Below, one piece after another: positions 39,501 through 47,874 of a stretch of 49,187 nt of DNA. The DNA lies in assembly GCA_028704555.1 (NCBI GenBank), contig JAQWFD010000028.1, positions 1 to 49,187 on the forward strand, read 5' to 3'. Both the position numbers and the translations under genes were made by a program. Every line of letters begins with the position of its first letter. Position 1 is the stretch's first letter. Below the pieces are notes generated by a model, which was not told the origin of the DNA, ran no database searches, and saw nothing but the letters and a program-made list of their open reading frames with translations. Origin of the DNA: Desulfobacterales bacterium. GTDB lineage: Bacteria; Desulfobacterota; Desulfobacteria; Desulfobacterales; JAQWFD01.

Positions 39501-40893
39501 CAATATCTTCCATCTTCACGCCCAGTGTTTCATATGCCGATTCTTCCAGAAAAGATCCGGTCCCCGCGGAGCAGGCTTCGTTCATGGCATAATCGGCCGG
39601 GACACGGTTGATGATGTAGGTGTATTTTGCATCCTGACCGCCGATTTCAAAAATGGTGTCCACCTCCGGGTCAAAATACACGGCCGCCGTCGCATGGGCG
39701 ATGATTTCATTGATCACGGCATCGGTCAGTGCGTGAAGCCCGGAGATCTGGCGTCCGGAGCCGCAGATGCCGAGACCTTCGATAACAATTTCCCGGGGCG
39801 CGACGTGTGATGAAATCTGGCGAAGAACCGCGCTGTAGCATTGACGTGAGGCTTCGACGGGATCCCCATTGGTTCGCAGGTATACGGAAGCCAGGATGGC
39901 CTGGTCGCTTTTACGGATCAGCACCGCTTTGGTGGTGGTGGAGCCCACGTCAAGTCCCAGCAGGCAGATGTCTCCGGAGTGAATTCTGCCCATGGGAAGG
40001 TCCCTGAATTCCACCTGTTGATGGAAATTGGAAAGAGGCGGCAGGCATTCAAAAGAAGCGCTTTGCGTATGAAACAAACGGGCCGTTCCCGGAAACGGGG
40101 TGGTTTCATGTTCCAGTGCCCAGAGAGCGGCTCCTAATGCCTCAAAGTACGGGGCTTCTTCGGGAACAATCAGTCCCGGTATTTCCTTGCGCAGGTAGTC
40201 GATCATCATGCGGTTTTGTGAGGTTCCCCCGCAAATCATGATATTCCGCCGGGGAACTTTTTTCAGAAGCTCCAGGATTTTACCGGCCATCATTTTGCAC
40301 AGTCCGGCGGTGACCCTGGCTTTGGCAATGCCCTTGTTCGTGGCGTGCGTGCAGTCGGATTTGCAGAATACCGAACAACGGCTGGATAGCGGATACGGGG
40401 ATTGTTCGGCAGACCATCGGGCGGCTTCTTCAAGTGAGACATTCAGACGTCTGATTTGCTGGAGAAAAAATTCCCCGGTACCTGAAGCGCATTTGTTGCC
40501 CGTGAGGACATTGGATATCTGTCCGGACCGGTTCAGAACATACACCATGAAGGTTTCGCCCCCGGCCGCGACAACCGCAGGGCAGCTGATGCCAGAGGGT
40601 TTGGCATACCGGTAGGCATACTCTACGGCTTCAGGTTCGGAAATGCTCGATAAGTTGATACAGGATTTGAACTTTCGCCCGGTGGCGGCAATCCGGTCAA
40701 ATGATTTCAGATCTAACGCTTCCAGTGCCGACAGCAGGGTCTGTCTGGGGCCGCCTTCATGGGGATGGATTGAATAACGGATGGTGTCCCGCGCCTTACG
40801 GCAGGATACCCTGTTTTTCTGATCCTCGGGATTGCGTTCCAGCTGGACAGCAGAAATCGTGGAGGCTCCGATACACAAACCAAGTATTTTCAT
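36517..40893 (-). CDS. Giant acyl-CoA dehydratase activase with two BadF/BcrA ATPase domains and DUF2229
   Basis: A 1458-residue protein of the 2-hydroxyacyl-CoA dehydratase activase / benzoyl-CoA reductase group. Domain 1 (about 1-265): ASKHA ATPase with GLCIGASTISAVQL, NKCASGTGEFF and ICGGTSQNRMM. Domain 2 (about 310-590): GLDVGSTTTKAVLI, EIGGQDAKYTYI, NEACSAGTGSFLEES and MQGGVCYNRAV. The cysteine of each CxxGTG loop would bind the shared [4Fe-4S] cluster. A cysteine segment (CRGGSEKCDRHC, FGGACNRYYN) leads to the DUF2229 region with FCYPAELSHG and a C-terminal HgdB-like part (GPCRFGQYYIF, GPFGCMPNRLAE). Such activases fire electrons by ATP hydrolysis into a radical dehydratase or reductase; no partner enzyme is encoded nearby. 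Confidence 0.9.
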   Translation of the reverse strand: MKILGLCIGASTISAVQLERNPEDQKNRVSCRKARDTIRYSIHPHEGGPRQTLLSALEALDLKSFDRIAATGRKFKSCINLSSISEPEAVEYAYRYAKPSGISCPAVVAAGGETFMVYVLNRSGQISNVLTGNKCASGTGEFFLQQIRRLNVSLEEAARWSAEQSPYPLSSRCSVFCKSDCTHATNKGIAKARVTAGLCKMMAGKILELLKKVPRRNIMICGGTSQNRMMIDYLRKEIPGLIVPEEAPYFEALGAALWALEHETTPFPGTARLFHTQSASFECLPPLSNFHQQVEFRDLPMGRIHSGDICLLGLDVGSTTTKAVLIRKSDQAILASVYLRTNGDPVEASRQCYSAVLRQISSHVAPREIVIEGLGICGSGRQISGLHALTDAVINEIIAHATAAVYFDPEVDTIFEIGGQDAKYTYIINRVPADYAMNEACSAGTGSFLEESAYETLGVKMEDIADIAIAGTHPPNFNDQCAAFIASDIKNAIHEGVRHEDIIAGLVYSICMNYSNRVKGNRPVGEKVFMQGGVCYNRAVPLAMASLIGKRIIVPPHPGLMGAFGVALEVKSRIEAGLMQQKRFDLEVLARRQVGYGKSFVCRGGSEKCDRHCEIALIEIEGKAYPFGGACNRYYNLRHQINYDVNALNQVRFRQHLVYETYGSTGPNKKSPPGYRGRVGFNKSFMVHTYYPLYSTFFSELGYEPVLPEAASAEGIEQRQAAFCYPAELSHGFFYNLIHMPHPPDAIFLPHFKSIPTLDSKLNSCVCPIVQGEAYFLQTAFRKKLNDLKQKKVQLLFPVIDLKSGLHAARKPLVNMALRMGIPRPEANRAFTTAAERQDQCLEKMQQAGRRILDELEAHPEQIAIVILARPYNGFTDDANMGIPHKLASRGIRVLPMDFLPLEAKEAKRHMYWGMGQRLLNAAGFIKRHPQLFATYITNFSCGPDSFIIGYVRELMGRKPCLTLELDNHTADAGLETRIEAFLDIVNAFGHLRSDQQQPRRPSSFTPAQMVLHNGTAMVKTSSGSRLSLTDPQVTIMLPSMGKIATESLAAVFRGKGLRTFVHPPATEPILKLGRAHTSCKECLPLILTTGMLLNYIYNHKQSDEVVVYFMPTGSGPCRFGQYYIFMEDLIRRLNIPDVALLALSSDNAYAGFNNAFQIRGWWAVIVSDVMEDIRSMLLANAADPDAAMKLFNAAWALILTQLENGKYRQLEDSLRQAVACFRHIPMKIPPENVPVISISGEIFVRRDSLSRQYLTEKMAQKGFATTCSPIAEWLHYSDYLVTGGLTDDYVSVPDTLSVHLRQYVKKRYEKKIKSILSDSGLVHAHPIDLPSIMRHAEPYLSRQLAGEAILTVGSALSEIVSQVCGVIAIGPFGCMPNRLAESILTENMSGEIKLASDPDNRDLQSTIGDLDKLPFLAIESDGSPFPQLITAKLETFCLRARRLNEKILGTRPSIRSK

Positions 40894-41025
40894 TATGTTA
40901 CGTCCGGGTATCTATATGTTAAGGTTGCCAGAGTTGTATAAACCTGTATTTAAAGGATTATAAAATTCGACCCATATAGGAAATTGAATAAAACTGGAAA
41001 CATTCGTTTATGCGCTGCATAAGTA

Positions 41026-41054
41026 ATTAAAATAGATGTATACGAATTTGTCAA
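41026..41054 (-). promoter_or_regulatory. Sigma-70-like promoter for the activase gene
   Basis: On the minus strand TTGACA (41054-41049) and TTTAAT (41031-41026) are separated by exactly 17 bp. It lies about 135 bp upstream of the activase start, giving a long leader. The -35 is perfect and the -10 matches five of six bases. Confidence 0.65.
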
Positions 41055-41102
41055 ACAATTACTACTGAGTTTTCAGTATTTTCGAAATGGGTTGGGACAT
41101 AT

Positions 41103-41348
41103 TTATCGGTATTCCATGCATTTTCCCAGTAAGGAACGCAAACGTATTAACATGACCAAAATTACCTTAAAATTATCCGATAGGCCTTCAGGCCGTAAAA
41201 CCCAATGCTTTAGCTTCGGGCAGCTCACCAGTAAGCTGTATGCGCAGTGGTGCTGCGCTTGAGAGGCGTGAGCTTCTCGCTTCTTATCTTTTGCCTTAAA
41301 CGAAGTGCTCCTCAAGCGATAGCGCTCTTTAGTCCGCCCGCAGGGCGT
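41103..41348 (-). repeat. Repeat block carrying CGCTTGAGGAGCACTTCG core, copy 2
   Basis: The block contains the sequence shared with 13217-13282 (here 41281-41342, inverted) and continues about 180 bp with further small palindromes (GGCCTTCAGGCC near 41183). A 70-codon frame over it looks like translated repeat, not a gene. The block begins immediately beyond the stop of a truncated HAD gene. A weaker relative may be at 49003-49066. Confidence 0.6.
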
Positions 41349-41522
41349 TCAGTCGGTTACAAAGCCCGTCTCGTAGGCGATGTCAAAACCGGCGCGAATC
41401 AGCGCCGAGGGATTTAACTGGTGGATTTCAGCGATAGCGGACAGACCGGCCTTAAAGCCTTCTTCAGCCAGGACGCCGCCAAAATTAAACAATACGGCCC
41501 GGATTTCTGGTCGAAGGCTCAT
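41349..41522 (-). pseudogene. Truncated HAD-family hydrolase (N-terminal 57 codons)
   Basis: Reading from the ATG at 41522 gives [20 protein letters not shown] and then EEGFKAGLSAIAEIHQLNPS, clearly the start of a HAD phosphatase of the FGGVLAEEGF type, ending at a TGA after 57 residues. Full members have about 200 residues. The nucleophile aspartate of the DXD motif is replaced by asparagine (LFNFGG), so it would be inactive even if made. Its start overlaps the thioredoxin-domain gene stop (ATGA), meaning the intact gene was the second member of an operon. The break coincides with the repeat block at 41348. Confidence 0.75.
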
Positions 41523-43639
41523 GCCGGCGGCTCCTTTTCCTGCAGCAGGCTTGACAATTCGGCGGCATCGGTAGTTGGTTGATGGCAGGAAAACTGTCGG
41601 CAGACAAAGGCGGTGGTGTTTTCGCCTTGTGCAAAGAGGCTGGCCGTATACGGGGCGATTTGAGCCAGCTGTTTTCCGTGGCGTTTTGACTTGAGCAGTA
41701 CCACTTTTCGGGGGATAAAATGACTGTTGAGGGCAGTCAGCATCTGTTGGGTGGCTACCGAATCAGGTTCCCCCGCTATGACGATCTCCATTCCCGGATT
41801 CAAGGCAAGGTCGAGTCCTGTCATAAAGTGGGTGTATTGGGACGGATGGGCCTGGATGGTGCCGCTGAATGCATGCATCAGCGCATGCGCCTTTTTCTCC
41901 CAATCGGGCTCGCCGGTCAGTCGTGCCAGCAGGAGCAGGTTCGATAACGATACCGAATTTGCCGAGGGAAGCGAACCGTCATAAAGTTCTTTGGGACGAA
42001 CCGGCAGATCCTGAGTCTGGGCGGATGTCAGAAAAAATCCGCCGTTTTCAGGATCCTGAAAGTCGGTTGACATCTGGTGCTGGAGTTGGACGGCCTGCTT
42101 GAGATAGAAGGGATCAAACGATGCCTGATACAGCTGTATCAGGCCTGAGATGAAAAAAGCGTAATCATTGGCATTGGCGCAGATGCCGGTGTCGTTGTCG
42201 CAAAACCGGTGCAGCAGGCGTCCGGTTTCGTCCTTCAGCCGGGTAAGGATAAAATGGGCGGCCTGCTGAGAGGCGCAGGCATATTTTGGAATGTTGAGAA
42301 CCCGAGCCCCGAGCGCCAGGGCAGAAATCATCAGACCGTTCCAGCTGGTCAGGATTTTATCGTCTTTCAGGGGCCGGGGTCTCCGGTTTCTGGCGGCAAA
42401 CAGCTTTTCACGGATCTGTGTCCATTGATGACAAAGCTGAGCCTCTTCCGTGTCAAGCTCCCTGGCCCATTGGGCCAGGCGCCGATCCTGGTAAAGAATA
42501 TTCGACCCGGTTTTATGGCCGGTCGTTTCTTCGACATAGTTACCGTCCGGGTCAAGGTTGAACATGCGCTCCCATGGCAAAGGGGTGAGTTCACCGATTG
42601 TCCGTCGAATCTGATCCATGCGCCATACATAGAATCTGCCTTCCTCCCCTTCGCTGTCGGCATCTTCTCCCGTGAAAAATCCCCCGTTATCCGACACCAT
42701 ATCTCTCAGAACGTAGGTAAATATATCCTGTGCACAACGGGCGTAGAACTCATCCCGGGTCAGTTGAAATGTTTCCAGATAGACCATGGCCATCAACGCC
42801 TGGTCATAGAGCATTTTTTCAAAATGCGGAAGAATCCACTGTCGGTCAGTCGAATACCGGTGAAAGCCGAAGCCGACATGATCCCATATGCCGCCAAGCC
42901 GCATGGCGGTCAGGGTTTTTTCAACCATTTCCAGGGCGGCCGGATTTGCCGAATAGTGGTAATATCTGAGGAGAAACTGCAGCGGATGCCCGGGAGGAAA
43001 TTTGGGGGCCGGATTGAATCCGCCATGAAGGGAGTCAAACCGCAGCTCAAGATCACGATATGCCTGGTCAAATATGAAAGGATGGATTTGTGCCGGAGAG
43101 GAAAAGTCAAAGGCCCTGGTTAACGAGTCCGAAAGGTTTCGGGCAGATTCAATGATGGTTTCCCGTTGAGTTGCCCATATCCGTTTGACGTGCTGACACA
43201 GTTCGATCAATCCGGGTTGTCCCATCCTGCGGGTTACCGGAATATACGTGGCGGCAAAAAAAGGTTGTTTGTCCGGGGCCATAAAAATGGTCAGGGGCCA
43301 TCCGCCCCTTCCCGTCAGCATCTGGCAGGCCTGCATGTAGACCGAATCGATATCCGGCCGTTCTTCGCGGTCCACTTTGATGCATACGAAAGTATCGTTG
43401 AGATGTCTGGCCGCCGCCGGGTTTTCGAAGGACTCTTTTTCCATGACATGGCACCAGTGGCAGGTCGAATACCCGATGGATAAAAATACGGGCTTGTTTT
43501 CATCCCGCGCTCTGCGGAAGGCCTCGTCGGACCAGGGATACCAGTCGACCGGGTTTTGGGCGTGCTGAAGAAGATACGGGCTTTTTTCGTGTATCAGCCG
43601 GTTGGGGGCCATGGTTGTCTCCGGAATAGTATTTGACAA
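41519..43639 (-). CDS. Thioredoxin-domain protein of the DUF255 / YyaL (SSP411) family
   Basis: A 706-residue protein combining an N-terminal thioredoxin-like domain with a large six-hairpin (alpha/alpha-toroid) domain. Family hallmarks: [20 protein letters not shown], the redox motif CHWC at residues 60-63 in [45 protein letters not shown], then [26 protein letters not shown] and [11 protein letters not shown], typical of the catalytic-like toroid. Function is unknown, possibly a carbohydrate- or sulfur-related hydrolase/epimerase. It starts 193 bp from the divergent FmdE-like gene. A truncated HAD gene follows with an ATGA overlap. Confidence 0.93.
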   Translation of the reverse strand: MSNTIPETTMAPNRLIHEKSPYLLQHAQNPVDWYPWSDEAFRRARDENKPVFLSIGYSTCHWCHVMEKESFENPAAARHLNDTFVCIKVDREERPDIDSVYMQACQMLTGRGGWPLTIFMAPDKQPFFAATYIPVTRRMGQPGLIELCQHVKRIWATQRETIIESARNLSDSLTRAFDFSSPAQIHPFIFDQAYRDLELRFDSLHGGFNPAPKFPPGHPLQFLLRYYHYSANPAALEMVEKTLTAMRLGGIWDHVGFGFHRYSTDRQWILPHFEKMLYDQALMAMVYLETFQLTRDEFYARCAQDIFTYVLRDMVSDNGGFFTGEDADSEGEEGRFYVWRMDQIRRTIGELTPLPWERMFNLDPDGNYVEETTGHKTGSNILYQDRRLAQWARELDTEEAQLCHQWTQIREKLFAARNRRPRPLKDDKILTSWNGLMISALALGARVLNIPKYACASQQAAHFILTRLKDETGRLLHRFCDNDTGICANANDYAFFISGLIQLYQASFDPFYLKQAVQLQHQMSTDFQDPENGGFFLTSAQTQDLPVRPKELYDGSLPSANSVSLSNLLLLARLTGEPDWEKKAHALMHAFSGTIQAHPSQYTHFMTGLDLALNPGMEIVIAGEPDSVATQQMLTALNSHFIPRKVVLLKSKRHGKQLAQIAPYTASLFAQGENTTAFVCRQFSCHQPTTDAAELSSLLQEKEPPA

Positions 43640-43832
43640 TACAAAGGCGGAACGTTAGACACCCCTCTGGGGTGTTGAACGGATGCTATCCGTTTCCTTC
43701 AGCTGCTTCCGGTGTTAAACGTCCCGGTGCATTTTTTCGAAAACGCAACGCAGACCGGCGCTGGTGTTGGATGCCTGCGCAAACCCCGGGTGGATTTTCG
43801 ATAAACCCCGCCCGGACGTAAAGGAATGATGT

Positions 43833-44462
43833 ATGAACCAGAAAAATAATGATGAATTCAGACTGCCGAAAGCCCTTGTGCGCTGCATCGCGTTTCACGG
43901 CCATGTATGCCCCGGTCTTGTGTATGGTTACCGGGTGGCTGCAGAGGCGATGCGGCTGCTCGGCGTGTGCCGGTCAACTGACGAAGAAATCGTTGCCGTC
44001 TGTGAGAATGATTCCTGCGCGGTAGATGCGTTTCAGGTGCTTCTGGGAACAACGGCCGGCAAGGGTAATCTCATTATAAAAGATTATGGTAAAAACGCCT
44101 ATACAATTTTTCATCGATCCGGCAAAAAGGCGTACCGGTTTTTCCGGAATACCGGGTATCGGTATTCGGGTCCGGATAAAGAGGAATTTGATCGTCTGGA
44201 TCGAGCCATGTCGGACCAGACGGCGGACCGCCGGCAGCTGTCACGGTTGAAAAAGCTGAAGGCCCGGGATCTGTTGACCAGGCCTTTTGAAGAGGTGTTT
44301 TCGGTCAGGCAGGCCGCATATGCTCCGCCGCCATATGCGCGCATGGCCCCCTCCTGCGCCTGCTCCCGGTGCGGGGAAATGACGATGATGACCCGAATGA
44401 TCGATTTGAAAGACGGATCGCGTGTCTGTATTCCATGCTCGGAGCAACGGCACATGGATTAA
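43833..44462 (+). CDS. FmdE-family protein with C-terminal zinc ribbon
   Basis: A 209-residue protein related to subunit E of formylmethanofuran dehydrogenase. The N-terminal FmdE domain has CIAFHGHVCPGLVYGYRVA (HGH.CPG) and AVCENDSCAVDAFQVLLGTT, with the conserved histidines and cysteines expected to bind metal. The C-terminal part has two CXXC pairs, CSRCGE and CIPC, spaced as a zinc ribbon. Bacterial relatives in anaerobes lack the methanogenic complex and often sit near molybdoenzyme genes. No other Fmd/Fwd subunit is in the window. Confidence 0.9.
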   Translation: MNQKNNDEFRLPKALVRCIAFHGHVCPGLVYGYRVAAEAMRLLGVCRSTDEEIVAVCENDSCAVDAFQVLLGTTAGKGNLIIKDYGKNAYTIFHRSGKKAYRFFRNTGYRYSGPDKEEFDRLDRAMSDQTADRRQLSRLKKLKARDLLTRPFEEVFSVRQAAYAPPPYARMAPSCACSRCGEMTMMTRMIDLKDGSRVCIPCSEQRHMD

Positions 44463-44515
44463 AACCGGGGCGGAGGGATCGGCCGCCAGCCCTTTTTCGA
44501 TGATCCAAATCGGTT

Positions 44516-45412
44516 TTAAAGAAGATTGACAAGGGCGTTCCGGATGCCCGGATAATGAAATTCAAACCCGTGACGGGTCAGTCGATCGGGAACGGTCCGT
44601 ATGCTGTACAGCAGCGAGTTGCCGAATTCCCCCATGACCAGACGGATCATAAATGCCGGGACCGGCACGAAGGCGGGGCGGTTGAGGATATCTCCCAGTG
44701 TGGCGGCAAGCTCCCGGTTTCTGACCGGATAAGGACTGCAGAAATTCAAGGGGCCGTTGATCCGGGGCGTTTCAATAGCATAAAGAAAAGCAGATGCCAG
44801 ATCCTCCAGATGAATCCAGGAAAACCACTGCATGCCACTGCCGATCGGCCCCCCCACAAACGAGCGAAAGGCGGGCAGCATTTTTTGAAGGGCTCCGCCA
44901 TTTTGGCCCATCACAATGCCCAATCGGGCCGTGACAACCCGGATGCCCTTTTGCGTTGCCTTAACGGCTTCGGCTTCCCAGTCGCGGCATACCCCGGCGA
45001 GAAAATCATCTCCGGACAGCTGCGTTTCCGTGAGCACATCCTCTCCTCTGCCGCCGTAATACCCGACAGCAGATCCGCTGCACAGTACCGTCTCCGCATT
45101 TTCGGGCAGGGCCTCAACCACCTGTTTTGTGGTCAGGATTCGGCTGTCACGAATCTGCTTTTTATACGTCGGACTCCAGCGCTTGAAGATGGATTTTCCG
45201 GCAAGATTGATGACGGCATCGCAGGCGCTTAGTTCGTTCTGCCATGCGCCCGGTTGTGTGGTATCCGCGGAGATATATCGGAATCTGCCGTGGTAGATCA
45301 GGTTCTGAGTCGGGCGAAGACCTATGGCTGTAACATGAGCTCCTTTTTCGAGAAAAAAAGTGGACAGGTAGGAACCCACAAATCCCAATCCGCCGGTGAT
45401 AACAATATTCAT
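44516..45412 (-). CDS. TIGR01777-family NAD(P)-dependent epimerase (SDR39U1 type)
   Basis: Extended short-chain dehydrogenase of 298 residues. The Rossmann motif GGLGFVGSYL is at residues 7-16; the family signatures CDAVINLAGKSIF, RWSPTYKKQIRDSRI, SAVGYYGGRGEDVL (YxxxG-like region), ARLGIVMGQNGGALQKM and GSGMQWFSWIHLEDLASAF are all present, and the C-terminal half ends LTRHGFEFHYPGIRNALVNL, the DUF1731 part. E. coli YfcH and human SDR39U1 are relatives of unknown substrate. It converges with the FmdE-like gene across 53 bp. Confidence 0.93.
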   Translation of the reverse strand: MNIVITGGLGFVGSYLSTFFLEKGAHVTAIGLRPTQNLIYHGRFRYISADTTQPGAWQNELSACDAVINLAGKSIFKRWSPTYKKQIRDSRILTTKQVVEALPENAETVLCSGSAVGYYGGRGEDVLTETQLSGDDFLAGVCRDWEAEAVKATQKGIRVVTARLGIVMGQNGGALQKMLPAFRSFVGGPIGSGMQWFSWIHLEDLASAFLYAIETPRINGPLNFCSPYPVRNRELAATLGDILNRPAFVPVPAFMIRLVMGEFGNSLLYSIRTVPDRLTRHGFEFHYPGIRNALVNLL

Positions 45413-45633
45413 ATGTCACCCCCATTTTTTGAACCGTCTGATATCGTTGTCGATATGGTGATTGATGCGATACGCTGGTTATCATAACAAAAAAACAGAC
45501 CGGAACGGGTTTAAAAAGCCGGGTAATATTAATGATAAGCTAAGTGTAGGGTATGGAAAGCCAGTTTTCAAGAATTTTTTATCGGTTATCAAGGGGGTCG
45601 TGGCGTTCATATTGACGGATGATTCGAAAGAAT

Positions 45634-45669
45634 AAAAAAAGGGCGGCACCGCGTGAGCGGTGCCGCCCT
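45634..45669 (-). terminator. Intrinsic terminator after the HesB-like selenoprotein gene
   Basis: On the minus strand a perfect 12-bp GC-rich stem (GGGCGGCACCGC with its complement) closes a 4-nt loop and is followed by seven T. It lies 24 bp after the stop codon. Confidence 0.95.
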
Positions 45670-45692
45670 GAAAGTTCACCGTAAACCGGAGA

Positions 45693-45998
45693 TCATGAAC
45701 ACGATGATCCGCAACTTGAACAACCCGAATTGAATTGAATCGCACAGTCGAGTTTGAAGCCGTTCGCCGCAAAATCCACCTTGATCGGCTTGGCTTTATC
45801 CATAAAGTCGATATCGACGATATATTTAAACCCGTCAATCTCATAGACATTATCCGTGTCTTTAGGCTCATCCAGAGCCATTGCCAGTGATGGACCCGCT
45901 CAGCCGCCCTGATTCAGGAAAATACGAATGGGAGATGCTTCTTTCCCTTTAAAATAATCAGCAATTTTTGTTGTTGCTGCTGTTGTTACTTCAAGCAT
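45693..45998 (-). CDS. HesB/IscA-like selenoprotein (UGA read as selenocysteine)
   Basis: A 101-residue HesB/IscA-related protein, probably in iron-sulfur cluster or redox metal chemistry. The ATG at 45998 has a GGAGG site five bases upstream. Codon 33 is an in-frame TGA within FLNQGG-U-AGPSLAMALDE; in the family this position is the conserved cysteine of the GG[C/U]AGP motif, and sequence similarity continues unbroken after it (KYIVDIDFMDKAKPIKVDFA). The C-terminus ends GCSSCGSSCS. This matches the HesB-like (seleno)protein family (TIGR01911). A strong terminator follows. A gene caller without Sec handling would report only the 62-residue 3' part. Confidence 0.9.
45870..45902 (-). promoter_or_regulatory. 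Sec UGA codon (45900-45902) and possible SECIS hairpin
   Basis: The TGA at 45902-45900 is followed within seven bases by GUCCA, which can pair with UGGAU 16 nt further on (45895-45891 with 45874-45870), closing a G/U-containing apical loop. Outer GG and CC bases may extend it across a bulge. Position fits a bacterial SECIS, but the fold was judged by eye only. Confidence 0.5.
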
Positions 45999-46161
45999 GG
46001 AAACCTCCAGAAAATATAATATAATAGCCACTAATACGAATTGACATTTCAAATATAACAATCAAAATATATTTGTCAATTCAATACGTGTTTTTTTCTT
46101 CTGGCATGAGTCTTCAGTCGTGAGTCAACAGTCTTCGTCCTGCTGGCGAATCTGTGGCGTT

Positions 46162-46686
46162 TCATGTCAATTGTTGAATGTAATCCGTATAAATGGCATA
46201 ATCGCCGGCAGAAAATAAAATGAAGACCACCTTTTCAAGCGCATTGTTTTCACGGAGGAATTCGATGGTCGTATCGATGGCGATTTTGCAGGCATCCTGT
46301 ATGGGATAGCCATAGATGCCGCAGCTGATGGCGGGAAAGGCGATGGTTTTGGCATCATGGTCAACGGCAAGTTGGAGGCTGTTTCGGTAGCAGTTCGCCA
46401 GCAGGACAGGGTCAGAGGGTTTTGCGCTGTACACCGGACCGACCGTATGGATGACATATTCTGCGAGAAGATCGTAGCCGTATGTGATTTTGGCTTCTCC
46501 GGTATTACATCCCCCGAGGGTCCGGCAATATTTGACCAGTTCCGGGCCTGCTGCCCGGTGAATTGCACCATCGACACCGCCGCCGCCCAGGAGGGTTTTA
46601 TTGGCTGCATTCACAATCGCATCAACCTCCAGTTCGGTGATATCGCCCTGTTGAATTTCAATTCGGTCCAGTATGTGATTTTCCAT
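46162..46686 (-). CDS. Macro-domain protein (YmdB-type O-acetyl-ADP-ribose deacetylase)
   Basis: A 174-residue macro domain, which binds ADP-ribose and in the YmdB class hydrolyses O-acetyl-ADP-ribose or removes ADP-ribose from proteins. The start [11 protein letters not shown] is chosen for its AGGGGGTAAC site; a start 10 codons upstream is weaker. Hallmarks: [36 protein letters not shown] (catalytic loop with the conserved asparagine and glycines), [24 protein letters not shown] and [12 protein letters not shown]. It stands alone between the selenoprotein and the FmdB-like gene. Confidence 0.95.
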   Translation of the reverse strand: MENHILDRIEIQQGDITELEVDAIVNAANKTLLGGGGVDGAIHRAAGPELVKYCRTLGGCNTGEAKITYGYDLLAEYVIHTVGPVYSAKPSDPVLLANCYRNSLQLAVDHDAKTIAFPAISCGIYGYPIQDACKIAIDTTIEFLRENNALEKVVFILFSAGDYAIYTDYIQQLT

Positions 46687-46735
46687 GTTACCCCCTTGTT
46701 GTTGTGTTGGATGCATATTGATGCGGTCTTTGAAT

Positions 46736-47230
46736 TTAAAGTTCGTAAAGGGTTTCGTCCCTGAATGGCTGCCTGGCCCGGGCTTTGAGTCGGTTTGAGG
46801 CCTTCCCGGCCAGGGTGAACGGATCTTCTTCTTCCAGCAGACGGCCCATTTCAGCCTCGATTTTATCCGGATCTTCGCCCTTTTCCATTCGATGCAAGGC
46901 TTCTTCCATGCCCGGCCCCAGCTTCAGCCCTGTCATGTCCGAAAGTTTTTTCATCATGGATGCGGCCTGACGGGGATCATCCTCGTTGATCCTGTCCGCT
47001 TTACCGGCGAGCATCTGCATGGCTTTTTCAATCTTGCTTTCATCGATGGGAAGATCGTTCATATCGCCGGCTTCGGCAGCCTTTCCGGTAAAGGCAAATA
47101 CGGATACCTGCCGGGACAGGCTGGGTTTCCCGCATTTTGGGCAGTCAGGCAGTCTGGTGGTGTTGACGGTTTTGGAGAAAAAGTTGAACAGGGTGTTGCA
47201 CTCGGAGCAGTAAAATTCGTATATCGGCAT
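46736..47230 (-). CDS. FmdB-type zinc-ribbon protein
   Basis: A 164-residue protein starting [12 protein letters not shown], preceded by GAGGTAGTT; the frame remains open 23 codons upstream but without family similarity. The FmdB zinc ribbon occupies the first 45 residues: CSEC at 8-11 and CPKC at about 34-37. The remainder is an acidic, helical tail ([51 protein letters not shown]), longer than most FmdB proteins. The family was named for a putative regulator of formamidase expression, but its function is uncertain. Confidence 0.85.
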   Translation of the reverse strand: MPIYEFYCSECNTLFNFFSKTVNTTRLPDCPKCGKPSLSRQVSVFAFTGKAAEAGDMNDLPIDESKIEKAMQMLAGKADRINEDDPRQAASMMKKLSDMTGLKLGPGMEEALHRMEKGEDPDKIEAEMGRLLEEEDPFTLAGKASNRLKARARQPFRDETLYEL

Positions 47231-47454
47231 AACTACCTCGTCTTGTGATGGATTGGGGTTATTTGAAAAAATAATAAAATTTGATGCTGCCTTTGTCAAC
47301 GGTATTTACTTTTTCATAGGCTTGCTTGAGATATCCATTCGTTTTTTTAGTTTTATTCGAATATATTCAGAAAAACAGATCGTTGACTTCAGGGCCCCCT
47401 TCTGGTAAGCCACTGGCAGTCAACATCATTCAGAAAAGAAAGGATAAAAACATC

Positions 47455-47874
47455 ATGGAAAGAACGTTATCTATCATAAAACCGGACGGCGTGAGCAGAG
47501 GGGTTATCGGAGAAGTTGTCAAGCGTCTGGAAAACAAAGCGATCAAGATCGTTGCCATGAAGATGGTTCATATGACAAAGGCACAGGCGGAAGGCTTTTA
47601 TGCGGTGCATAAGGAAAGGCCGTTTTTCGGGAGTCTGACAGCGTTCATGTCATCCGGGCCGGCCGTGGTGATGATTCTGGAAGGGGACGATGTGATTGCG
47701 CGTTACCGGAAACTGATGGGTGCGACCAATTTCAAGGAAGCCGAAGAGGGAACCATCCGGAGGGATTTTGCAACTGATATCGAAAAAAACGTGGTTCACG
47801 GTTCGGACGCACCGGAAACTGCCGCCGTTGAAATCGCTTATTTTTTTAACAGCTTTGAAATTGTTGGCAGATGA
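47455..47874 (+). CDS. ndk: Nucleoside diphosphate kinase
   Basis: Ndk, 139 residues, balances NTP and dNTP pools by phosphotransfer through a histidine. The start [13 protein letters not shown] follows AAAGGATAAAAACATC; the longer open frame is not used. Signatures: [53 protein letters not shown] and the active-site histidine in [12 protein letters not shown] near residue 115. Its stop overlaps the following methyltransferase start (ATGA), so the two are translationally coupled. Confidence 0.97.
   Translation: MERTLSIIKPDGVSRGVIGEVVKRLENKAIKIVAMKMVHMTKAQAEGFYAVHKERPFFGSLTAFMSSGPAVVMILEGDDVIARYRKLMGATNFKEAEEGTIRRDFATDIEKNVVHGSDAPETAAVEIAYFFNSFEIVGR

Noticed and set aside
41103..41315. A 70-codon minus-strand frame over the repeat block
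   Set aside because: It coincides with repeat sequence shared with another intergenic site, has no ribosome-binding site and no recognisable domain.
45482..45871. A 129-codon minus-strand frame
   Set aside because: It is out of frame with the HesB-like selenoprotein that explains the region and runs through its terminator.
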